Position numbers and translations under genes: made by a program. Source: Desulfobacterales bacterium (GTDB lineage Bacteria > Desulfobacterota > Desulfobacteria > Desulfobacterales > JAUWMJ01). From it: a stretch of DNA of 5,253 bases. The notes under the pieces were generated by a model. That model was not told where the DNA came from, made no database searches, and was given only the letters and a program-made list of their open reading frames with translations. Position 1 is the first letter of the stretch, and each line of letters begins with the position of its first letter. Of the stretch, positions 1 through 4,866 are shown piece after piece. The stretch is taken from NCBI GenBank assembly GCA_030613225.1, contig JAUWMJ010000260.1, forward strand, positions 1 to 5,253, read 5' to 3'.

Positions 1-89
1 GGAGAGGGTGGGATTCGAACCCACGATCCCGTTTCTAACGGAATACCGCTTTTCGAGAGCGGGGCCTTCAGCCACTCGGCAACCTCTCC
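1..89 (-). tRNA. tRNA-Ser (anticodon CGA)
   Basis: On the minus strand this folds as a class II tRNA. The 7-bp acceptor stem GGAGAGG/CCTCTCC pairs 83-89 with 1-7. The T arm is at 8-24 with the loop core TTCGAAT. The anticodon stem CCGCT/AGCGG (46-50 with 58-62) encloses a 7-base loop at 51-57 whose central bases 53-55 read CGA, decoding UCG serine codons. A long variable arm lies between the anticodon and T arms, as expected for tRNA-Ser. The discriminator base and any encoded CCA lie just outside the window, so the gene is cut one base or so short at its 3' end. It stands alone here, with its own promoter upstream. Confidence 0.97.
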
Positions 90-120
90 GGCGTATTAAA
101 CATTTTATAAAGATGCTTTC

Positions 121-148
121 AATATAATTTTTTATTAAAGCATGTCAA
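121..148 (-). promoter_or_regulatory. Sigma-70-type promoter of the tRNA-Ser gene
   Basis: Read on the minus strand, a perfect TTGACA (-35, positions 143-148) is separated by 16 bases from TATATT (-10, positions 121-126, 5 of 6 consensus bases). Transcription would start near position 114, about 25 bases before the mature tRNA 5' end at 89. That is a sensible short leader for RNase P processing. The call rests on sequence match and position only. Confidence 0.7.
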
Positions 149-369
149 TAATCTTATGAAACCTTCTCAAGGTAAACGCATTTGAAAAAATAAAATCAGA
201 ATGAATCCTTTTAATAAGGAGGGGGTTAAGGGTTTTTTCTTCAGACGATATCTTTTTCAGTTATCAGAATATATCGCCGTGACACTATATTTATGATTTG
301 ATGCACAGATTATCTTATCTAAGGTTATTGTAAGACAGGTGCTTAATAAATTCGATAATTGATACTGGA

Positions 370-1092
370 TTAAGGCGAAAACATTTTTTCTACTTCTTGT
401 GTATAGGCGCCATTTTTATCGTAGATTATAAGCGGCGGGCCAATCTTTACGCCCGGACGCCCACCTTTTTTTCCTTCCACCAGGACCAGTTTGGCTTCTG
501 TTTTAACGCCCGAGTGAATCATGCGAAGAAATTTCGGTTCAATGCCGGCAGATCGCAGGTGAGTCAGCAGGTCGGTTATACGTTCGGCTGAGTAAATGGT
601 AACGAACCTTCCGGCGGTTCGCAGAACACGGCGAACTGTGGCTGTAATATCATTAAGAGAGACCTTGATTTCATGTCTTGCCACTGCGCGTTGCATATCA
701 GGATTTATTCTTCCGGATTCTGCTTTCCTGTATGGCGGATTGCTTACAATCAGATCTACAGGGCCTGAAATCATATCATTTTTCAGTTCTTTCATATCTT
801 TGCAAAGAATGGTTATGATGTCGCCCATGTGATTTTCTTCGACATTGGAGCCGGCAATGTCGGCAAGTTCTTTTTGCACTTCGATTCCGAAAATTTTCAG
901 ATTCGGCTCTCGATAGGCCAGTATAAGGGGAATAATGCCGCAACCTGTTCCCAGGTCAAGCACCTTATCTCCAGGGCGGGGTCCGGCATGACAGGCCAGC
1001 AAAATCGAATCGATGGAAAAACGGTAGCCGGAGCGATCCTGTTTAACCTTGATACGACCATTTAAAAATGTATCTGGAGTTTTAGATTTCAT
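370..1092 (-). CDS. trmN6: TrmN6/YfiC-like tRNA (adenine-N6)-methyltransferase
   Basis: This is a SAM-dependent class I methyltransferase of the YfiC/TrmN6 group. In E. coli that enzyme methylates N6 of A37 in tRNA1(Val); the substrate here is inferred from the family. Numbered from the ATG at 1092 (240 aa), residues about 14-34 carry the family's N-terminal pattern (NGRIKVKQ, then GYRFSIDSILLA). The SAM-binding motif I VLDLGTGCG is at about 44-52, an acidic residue ends the following strand (GIEV), and the catalytic NPPY motif of N6-adenine methylases is at 118-121, followed by ARHE at about 138-141. Length fits the family. Start choice is uncertain. The ATG at 1092 follows AGGAG by only 2 bases, while an in-frame TTG at 1110 would add six residues and has only a weak AGG upstream. 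The gene lies downstream of the DUF721 gene on the same strand, with the 122-bp inverted-repeat element between them. No clear intrinsic terminator follows the stop. Confidence 0.92.
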   Translation of the reverse strand: MKSKTPDTFLNGRIKVKQDRSGYRFSIDSILLACHAGPRPGDKVLDLGTGCGIIPLILAYREPNLKIFGIEVQKELADIAGSNVEENHMGDIITILCKDMKELKNDMISGPVDLIVSNPPYRKAESGRINPDMQRAVARHEIKVSLNDITATVRRVLRTAGRFVTIYSAERITDLLTHLRSAGIEPKFLRMIHSGVKTEAKLVLVEGKKGGRPGVKIGPPLIIYDKNGAYTQEVEKMFSP

Positions 1093-1121
1093 AGCTCCTA
1101 AACAGGACAAACCGGAACCTA

Positions 1122-1243
1122 ATTGACTATTGATTATTGAAGATTGAATATTTGTGGATGTCGCTTCGCTCTGTCAATTTTTTTAAAATTGATCCGCCGG
1201 AGGCGGACCTTAAATAGTCAATCTTCAATCGACAATCTTCAAT
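1122..1243. mobile_element. 122-bp non-coding inverted-repeat element with heptad arms (MITE-like)
   Basis: Both ends consist of four tandem 7-base units of form ATTGNNN. The left arm (1122-1149) has triplets ACT, ATT, AAG, AAT. The right arm, read on the minus strand from 1243 to 1216, has AAG, TCG, AAG, ACT. Both arms then run into ATTT. The inner 18 bases of the arms (1136-1153 and 1212-1229) are complementary at 17 of 18 positions. Inside are two further hairpins: an 8-bp AT stem (1174-1181 with 1185-1192, 3-base loop) and a 6-bp GC stem TCCGCC/GGCGGA (1193-1198 with 1202-1207). No ORF of its own is evident. The element sits between the DUF721 and trmN6 genes, and its outer right unit contains the DUF721 stop codon. 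The mobile nature is inferred from the architecture. It could instead be a local structured RNA or transcript-processing signal, and no target-site duplication is obvious. Confidence 0.6.
1193..1207. other. GC-rich hairpin inside the 122-bp element
   Basis: TCCGCC (1193-1198) and GGCGGA (1202-1207) pair around a 3-base loop. On the minus strand the stem is followed by ATCAATTTT, only a poor U-tract. It might slow or attenuate transcription from the DUF721 gene into trmN6, but it is not a convincing intrinsic terminator. Confidence 0.45.
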
Positions 1244-1244
1244 C
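1219..1244 (+). repeat. Perfect 12-bp direct repeat, 14-base period
   Basis: CAATCTTCAATC occurs at 1219-1230 and again at 1233-1244, separated by GA. It reflects two rounds of the 7-base unit in the right arm of the 122-bp element and is the most regular part of that arm. Confidence 0.85.
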
Positions 1245-1562
1245 ATATAGTGTTCCTATTTTAAACTTTATTTCTTCAACCAGATTTTCCCCGGAAACCG
1301 AGTTAATGTTATTAATAATGCCCTTTTCAAGAAAACGAAGCTCATGAATCCATGTTGAACTGGTAACATGCACAAGCAGGACCTTTCCTTTAAACGCCGC
1401 AGGTTGGGCGTTTTCCGCAATGGTTTTTCCTACAGCATCATTCCAAAAGCTCCAGATACGGGAAAGTCCTAAGTCTGATTCATGACGATAAGTGCTTAAT
1501 ATATTATCAAGAACAGAGCTTATATGAACAGATTCTTTTAATTTTTTTCTTTTTTTCTTCAT
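1239..1562 (-). CDS. DUF721 / DciA-like small protein
   Basis: This is a small basic protein with the DUF721 pattern. Numbered from the ATG at 1562 (107 aa), an N-terminal Lys/Arg-rich stretch (MKKKRKKLKE) is followed by an amphipathic segment SSVLDNILSTYR. Next come the hallmark core RIWSFWNDAVGKTIAENAQP, the strand KGKVLLVHVTSSTW and the IHELRFLEKGIINNIN helix, then EEIKFKIG at the C terminus. DciA, the characterised member of this family, helps load the replicative helicase DnaB in many bacteria lacking DnaC. This short protein is a homologue-level call, so that role is only possible. An upstream in-frame ATG at 1625 would give 128 aa, but the extra 21 residues look unlike the family. Neither start has a good Shine-Dalgarno. 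The TGA stop lies within the outer ATTGAAG unit of the 122-bp element, so the tail may have been set by that element. trmN6 follows on the same strand. Confidence 0.82.
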   Translation of the reverse strand: MKKKRKKLKESVHISSVLDNILSTYRHESDLGLSRIWSFWNDAVGKTIAENAQPAAFKGKVLLVHVTSSTWIHELRFLEKGIINNINSVSGENLVEEIKFKIGTLYD

Positions 1563-1659
1563 AGGTGAATAATGATTAATTAGTAAAAAGTCGAATTCAT
1601 CAAGTTTTATCAATCCATACAGCATTTTTAATAATTATTGCAAGTAATATGATAAAAAC

Positions 1660-1683
1660 TTAGCGTGTTAGGGTGTTAGCGTT
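1660..1683 (+). repeat. Solo array of three 8-base repeats (TTAG-SGTK)
   Basis: Three consecutive 8-base units begin TTAG and end CGTG, GGTG and CGTT. The array lies in the intergenic region between the divergent DUF721 and hflK genes. I find no inverted partner in the window. Its short period recalls the 7-8-base units in the arms of the elements at 1122-1243 and 3828-4346, so it may be a leftover single arm. Chance is possible for so short a run. Confidence 0.6.
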
Positions 1684-1734
1684 TTTGCTTGAGACATGCC
1701 AAAGAGTGAAAAAGTTCGATAAGTTGCTTTTTAC

Positions 1735-1763
1735 TTGACTTGGATGATTGAGTAAATTATTAA
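1735..1763 (+). promoter_or_regulatory. Candidate promoter for hflK
   Basis: TTGACT (-35, 1735-1740, 5 of 6) is separated by 17 bases from TATTAA (-10, 1758-1763, 4 of 6). It would start transcription near 1770 and leave a leader of about 80 bases before hflK. The surroundings are AT-rich, so the match is suggestive only. Confidence 0.4.
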
Positions 1764-1822
1764 TAAATTTTTAGAAAAGGTTATAGGTTGAAACGCTCCG
1801 AAAAAGACGGGGTATTTTTGTG

Positions 1823-1828
1823 TATAAT
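1823..1828 (+). promoter_or_regulatory. Alternative -10 box (TATAAT) upstream of hflK
   Basis: A perfect TATAAT lies 23 bases before the hflK ATG. No good -35 hexamer is found 16-18 bases upstream, and the TG of an extended -10 is out of register. A start near 1835 would leave only a short leader containing the AAGG ribosome site at 1839-1842. It competes with the promoter candidate at 1735-1763. Confidence 0.3.
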
Positions 1829-1851
1829 ATAAAAACTTAAGGTAAAATACT

Positions 1852-2889
1852 ATGGCGTGGGATTGGGAAAAACTAAAAGAGCAGCAGAGGCAGCCAGGAG
1901 GGGGCGGTGTTCCACCCCAAATGGATGAAATTTTAAAAAAATTAAAAAGTTTCAAACTGCCTGGCGGACCGATAATAATAATAATCATTATTATTTTATT
2001 TTTCGCTACTTCAACATTTTACACGGTTAAACAAGATGAGGTGGGAGTTGTCCAGCGATTCGGGCGGTATATACGTACCACCCAGCCGGGCCTTAACTTT
2101 AAGCTGCCTGTAGGAATAGAAAAGGTAACAAAGGTCAATGTAAAAAAAGTCCAGACGGAAGAGTTCGGTTTTACCTCCGGTGCAAGAGATGTAAGGTCTC
2201 GTTTTTCAGGCGGAAGTGAAAGTGTAAACGTAGCGCTTATGCTCACCGGAGATTTGAATGTCGGTCTTGTTCCGTGGATTGTACAGTACCGGGTAAAAAA
2301 TCCGTTTAATTATCTTTTTAAAGTTCGGGACATCAGGAAAATCCTTATAGATATGTCTGAATCTTCCATGAGGCTTGTGGTGGGTGACAGAAGCATTAAT
2401 GATATTATCAGTAAGCGGGATGAAATTGCCGTTGCGGCCAGGGAAAATCTGCAAAAAGAGCTGGATCATGCGGAAACCGGCATTCATATTGTTACCATAG
2501 AAATGAAAAGGACAAATGTTCCGGGTCCTGTGCAGCCGTCATTTAATGAGGTAAACCAGGCTACACAGGAAAAGGAGCAGATGATTTACCAGGCAAAAGA
2601 GGAATATAACAAGGAAATTCCTGCTGCCAGGGGAGAGGCGGAAAGAACAATCAAAGGCGCTGAAGGATATGCCGTGGATAGAGTCAACAGGGCTCAGGGT
2701 GATGTGGCAAGGTTTGTTGCAGTATATAAAGAATATGCCAAAGCAAAAGATATTACCAAAAGGCGGCTATATCTTGAGACCTTAAGGGATCTTTTTCCAA
2801 AGCTCGGTCCAAAATATATTATAGATTCTGATCAGAAAAATATTCTTCCTCTACTTAATCTTGGAGAACAAAAGGGCATAATAAAATGA
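1852..2889 (+). CDS. hflK: HflK, SPFH/prohibitin-family FtsH modulator subunit
   Basis: This is the HflK subunit of the inner-membrane HflKC complex, which in E. coli surrounds and modulates the FtsH protease. The 345-aa protein has a short cytoplasmic N-terminal region with the typical MAWDWEKL opening and a Gly/Pro patch (about 15-22). One transmembrane segment follows at about 41-58. The SPFH domain starts with VKQDEVGVVQRFGRY (about 59-73) and PGLNFKLP (79-86), and continues through VQYRVKNPFNYLF (144-156). A long charged, coiled-coil-prone helix rich in Ala/Glu/Lys follows (about 235-300), with EIPAARGEAERTIKGAEGYA at 255-274. It is shorter than E. coli HflK (419 aa), lacking much of the N- and C-terminal extensions. 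The ATG has AAGG 9 bases upstream. The stop overlaps the hflC start (ATGA), indicating co-transcription and coupled translation. The membrane segment opens with eight consecutive isoleucines, an oddity listed separately. No ftsH is in the window. Confidence 0.96.
   Translation: MAWDWEKLKEQQRQPGGGGVPPQMDEILKKLKSFKLPGGPIIIIIIIILFFATSTFYTVKQDEVGVVQRFGRYIRTTQPGLNFKLPVGIEKVTKVNVKKVQTEEFGFTSGARDVRSRFSGGSESVNVALMLTGDLNVGLVPWIVQYRVKNPFNYLFKVRDIRKILIDMSESSMRLVVGDRSINDIISKRDEIAVAARENLQKELDHAETGIHIVTIEMKRTNVPGPVQPSFNEVNQATQEKEQMIYQAKEEYNKEIPAARGEAERTIKGAEGYAVDRVNRAQGDVARFVAVYKEYAKAKDITKRRLYLETLRDLFPKLGPKYIIDSDQKNILPLLNLGEQKGIIK
1972..1995 (+). repeat. Run of eight Ile codons, AT trinucleotide microsatellite
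   Basis: Codons 41-48 of hflK are four ATA, one ATC and three ATT, all isoleucine. The DNA is nearly a trinucleotide repeat and is also self-complementary about the central C (AATAATAAT, C, ATTATTATT). It forms the start of the HflK transmembrane segment. Such a run could change length by slippage in steps of one residue. Confidence 0.9.
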
Positions 2890-3827
2890 AATCAAAAGGT
2901 GTTATTGTCATAATTTTAGTAATTGCAGTTATTCTTGTCTATAATTCGGCGTATGTTGTTGATGAGACTGAGCAGGTGGTTATAACCCAGTTCGGAAGAA
3001 TCACTGGGGAATCAAAGAAGACCCCGGGCCTTAGATTCAAAATCCCCTTTATCCAGAACGCCAATATTTTTAATAAAAATCTTCTGGAATGGGACGGTGA
3101 TCCTGGCCAGATACCGACACTCGATAAAACCTTTATATGGGTGGACACCTTTGCCAGGTGGAAAATAGTTGATCCTGTACTGTTTTTCCAGACAGTAAAC
3201 AACAGGTTTAACGCTATAGGAAAGCTAAACGATATAATCGATCCTGCTGTGCGAAATTATATTACTTCCTATAGACTCATCGAGGCGGTTCGTACAAGCA
3301 ACCGGGAGCTGGGCGTAGATGAGATCGGCCTTGAAGATAAGGATAAAGACAAAAGGGAAACGTATGCTATTACCTTCGGCAGGGAAAAGATAACAAAGGG
3401 GATAATGGAGCAGGCCCAGCCGAAGCTGGCCCAGTTCGGCATTGAGCTGGTTGATGTTAAGATAAAGCGGATTAATTACGTTGAGAGTGTGAGAAAGTCG
3501 GTTTATGACCGGATGATTGCAGAGAGAAACCAGATTGCTGAAAAGTTTCGTTCTGAAGGTAGAGGCGAAGCCCGTAAGATTATTGGTGAAAAAGAAAGGG
3601 ATTTAAAAAAGATAACCTCGGAAGCATACAAAGTTGCCCAAAAGCTTAAGGGTAAGGCCGACGCCGAGGCGACAAAGATCTATGCCAAAGCCTATGGTAT
3701 GGATCCTGAATTCTATTCATTCACCAGGACACTTGAGATTTACAATGAAGCTCTGGATGATAAAACTTCTCTTATTCTTTCAACAGACTCGGAATTTTTA
3801 AAATACCTGAAAGGGTATTCTAAATAG
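2886..3827 (+). CDS. hflC: HflC, SPFH/prohibitin-family FtsH modulator subunit
   Basis: This is the partner of HflK in the membrane-bound HflKC ring. The 313-aa protein has a single N-terminal transmembrane signal anchor (about 5-20, hydrophobic Ile/Val-rich). It continues with AYVVDETEQVVITQFGRI (about 22-39), PGLRFKIPFIQ (47-57) and the SPFH core with FARWKIVDP (89-97) and FGIELVDVKIKRINYVE (184-200). The family signature RMIAERNQIAEKFRSEGRGEA lies at 209-229, followed by a charged coiled-coil helix and the C-terminal SEFLKYLKG. Length is close to E. coli HflC (334 aa). A charged insert rich in Asp/Lys/Glu (about 148-158) lies between SPFH segments. The start overlaps the hflK stop by ATGA, with AGGG about 9 bases upstream. 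The TAG stop at 3825-3827 is immediately followed by the left arm of the S23 cassette at 3828, so the gene ends exactly where that element begins. Confidence 0.96.
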   Translation: MKSKGVIVIILVIAVILVYNSAYVVDETEQVVITQFGRITGESKKTPGLRFKIPFIQNANIFNKNLLEWDGDPGQIPTLDKTFIWVDTFARWKIVDPVLFFQTVNNRFNAIGKLNDIIDPAVRNYITSYRLIEAVRTSNRELGVDEIGLEDKDKDKRETYAITFGREKITKGIMEQAQPKLAQFGIELVDVKIKRINYVESVRKSVYDRMIAERNQIAEKFRSEGRGEARKIIGEKERDLKKITSEAYKVAQKLKGKADAEATKIYAKAYGMDPEFYSFTRTLEIYNEALDDKTSLILSTDSEFLKYLKGYSK

Positions 3828-3867
3828 TAACCGTTCAAGGGTTCAAAGGTTCAAGGTTCAGAGGTTG
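3828..3867 (+). repeat. Left terminal inverted repeat of the S23 cassette
   Basis: TAACC is followed by units starting with GTTCA at 3833, 3841, 3849 and 3856, then GTTG at 3864. It pairs with 4308-4346. It starts one base after the hflC stop codon and precedes the S23 start by about 60 bases, so the S23 ribosome-binding region is outside the stem. Confidence 0.85.
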
Positions 3868-3927
3868 TCGGTTTTCAACACAAATCTGAATTCCAGCAAA
3901 AATTCATAATCTCTAACTGGAAAAGGC

Positions 3928-4353
3928 ATGAAGATAGTACGATTTGAGGATATTGAAGCATGGCAGTTGGCAAGAGAGTTAACTCGCAAGGTCTATGGAC
4001 TGATAAAAAAGGCCAGATTTTCTCATGACTTCGGTTTGAGAAGACAAATTCAGGATGCAGCAGGTTCATCCATGCACAATATAGCGGAAGGATTCGATTC
4101 AGAGACAAACAACGAATTTGTTCGTTTTCTTCGGTACGCAAAACGGTCTTGTACTGAAGTACAAAGTGAGCTTTACATGGCAATGGATCAACAATACATA
4201 ACGAAAGCTGAGTTTCATGATGTTTATGATCATGCCGGACGTACCCGCGCCACTATTCGTGGTTTCATAAAGTACTTGCTGTCCTATGAGCTACATCAAC
4301 AAAAAGGCAACCCTGAACCTATGAACTCTGAACCTGTGAACGGTTACGAATGA
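3928..4353 (+). CDS. Four-helix-bundle protein (23S rRNA IVS / S23 family, Avd-like)
   Basis: This 141-aa protein is of the S23/four-helix-bundle family, first known from ORFs inside 23S rRNA intervening sequences and related to Avd of diversity-generating retroelements. Its biochemical role is unknown. Family landmarks are FEDIEAWQLARELTRKVY (6-23), LRRQIQDAAGSSMHNIAEGF (37-56) and FVRFLRYAKRSCTEVQSEL (64-82). A fourth helix follows at about 92-122. Basic residues in helices 2 and 3 could bind nucleic acid (inference). The ATG is preceded by GGAAAAGGC, an acceptable ribosome site. The C-terminal tail from about residue 128 (NPEPMNSEPVNGYE) is encoded by the right inverted repeat and looks like translated repeat rather than a folded part. 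The stop lies 7 bases beyond the repeat, in flanking DNA, and overlaps the next gene's start (ATGA). There is no reverse transcriptase or 23S gene nearby, so neither a retroelement nor an rRNA intron context applies here. Confidence 0.93.
   Translation: MKIVRFEDIEAWQLARELTRKVYGLIKKARFSHDFGLRRQIQDAAGSSMHNIAEGFDSETNNEFVRFLRYAKRSCTEVQSELYMAMDQQYITKAEFHDVYDHAGRTRATIRGFIKYLLSYELHQQKGNPEPMNSEPVNGYE
4308..4346 (-). repeat. Right terminal inverted repeat of the S23 cassette
   Basis: Read on the minus strand it begins TAACCGTTCA and holds four GTTCA-type units followed by GTTG, matching the left arm at 3828-3867. It lies inside the 3' end of the S23 reading frame and directly upstream of the gspH-like ATG at 4350, where that gene's Shine-Dalgarno would be expected. 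Confidence 0.85.
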
Positions 4354-4856
4354 TACAATCCGAACAAAACAGAGGTTTCACCTTAATTGAACTTATGGTT
4401 GTCATATCCCTTATCAGCATTATGCTTTTTTTCTCTATGCCGCGGTTTCAAAACACAATCATGACTGACAGCAAAAGGAGCACTGCGCGCTGGATTATCG
4501 GGAAAGTGCGGATACTTAAAGAGCATTCCGCTCGCAGCCAAAAGCTTTACATTCTTCACGTTAACATGGACACAAACAGGCTTTGGACTTCAAATGGCGC
4601 CATGTCGGAAGAAGATCTTCAAAGCGCACAGGAAAAAGGGTACGAAATTCCGGGGGATTTAAAGGTGCAAAATGTTGAGTATCCGGAAAAAGGAATAATA
4701 TCCTTCGGCCAGGCAGACATCTGTTTTTACAGCAAAGGTTACTCGGACAAGGCTTTAATTCATATTCAAGATGATGATGGAAAGATGTCGTTTCTTATTG
4801 AGCCTTTTCTTCCAAAGGTGAAAATGTATGAGAAATATGTAGGGTTTGAAGACTGA
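4350..4856 (+). CDS. Type II secretion minor pseudopilin, GspH-like
   Basis: This is a 168-aa prepilin-like protein. It has a short leader (MIQSEQNRG), and a prepilin peptidase site is expected after Gly9. The mature start FTLIELMVV has Glu at +5, followed by a hydrophobic helix to about residue 29 that anchors it in the inner membrane before assembly into a pseudopilus. The remainder is a globular domain of GspH type, with a late GIISFGQADICFYSKGYSDKALIHIQ segment (115-140). Size and the following GspI-like gene favour GspH, but type IV pilin-like FimT/GspG relatives share the N terminus. Its ATG overlaps the S23 TGA, and I see no convincing Shine-Dalgarno because that stretch is the cassette's right arm. 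Translation is therefore probably coupled to the S23 ORF. The gene is followed after 10 bases by the next pseudopilin. Confidence 0.85.
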   Translation: MIQSEQNRGFTLIELMVVISLISIMLFFSMPRFQNTIMTDSKRSTARWIIGKVRILKEHSARSQKLYILHVNMDTNRLWTSNGAMSEEDLQSAQEKGYEIPGDLKVQNVEYPEKGIISFGQADICFYSKGYSDKALIHIQDDDGKMSFLIEPFLPKVKMYEKYVGFED

Positions 4857-4866
4857 CGGTCACAAA

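Larger units (their letters stand above)
3828..4346. mobile_element. 519-bp S23-ORF cassette with heptad-type terminal inverted repeats
   Basis: Terminal inverted repeats of about 40 bp bound this segment. Both ends read TAACCGTTCA inward, and a hand alignment gives 35 identities in 41 columns with three single-base gaps. Each arm is itself four tandem 7-8-base GTTCANN(N) units followed by GTTG. The only gene inside is a four-helix-bundle (S23/intervening-sequence protein) ORF. The left boundary abuts the hflC stop codon, and the right boundary lies 3 bases before the ATG of the gspH-like gene. The layout resembles 23S rRNA intervening sequences (an ORF of this family within a stem whose base is formed by inverted repeats), but here it lies in a protein-coding neighbourhood. 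Mobility is inferred. No transposase is present and no target duplication is clear beyond a TA at each end, which is also part of the palindromic ends. Confidence 0.72.

Noticed and set aside
206..220. Small hairpin TCCTT/AAGGA downstream of trmN6 as a terminator
   Set aside because: The stem is only 5 bp and AT-rich, and lies about 150 bases past the trmN6 stop. On the minus strand it is not followed by a T-run.
201..296. Plus-strand ORF of 31 codons starting at ATG 201
   Set aside because: It has no ribosome site upstream, an AT-rich composition like the surrounding intergenic DNA, and no recognisable protein features.
397..1065. Plus-strand open frames across 397-1065
   Set aside because: They are antisense shadows of the methyltransferase gene, whose frame carries clear SAM-binding and NPPY motifs.
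1686..1701. Sigma-54-like site on the minus strand (TGGCAT, then GC at the right -24/-12 spacing)
   Set aside because: GG and GC spacing fits, but the -12 element has AA in place of the usual TT. No activator-binding site or regulatory context supports it.
1731..1988. Minus-strand 85-codon frame across the hflK start
   Set aside because: Its low-complexity residues come from the reverse of the hflK glycine and isoleucine codons. It has no family features and overlaps a certain gene.
3828..3870. CRISPR-like array
   Set aside because: The 7-8-base units are contiguous without spacers, and there are no cas genes. They form an arm of an inverted repeat instead.
3875..4183. Minus-strand frame of 102 codons opposite the S23 ORF
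   Set aside because: It is antisense to a well-conserved S23-family protein and has no recognisable motif.
3828..4353. Diversity-generating retroelement accessory (avd) interpretation of the S23 ORF
   Set aside because: There is no reverse transcriptase, template repeat or variable repeat in the window. The inverted repeats and tail fit an S23 cassette better.
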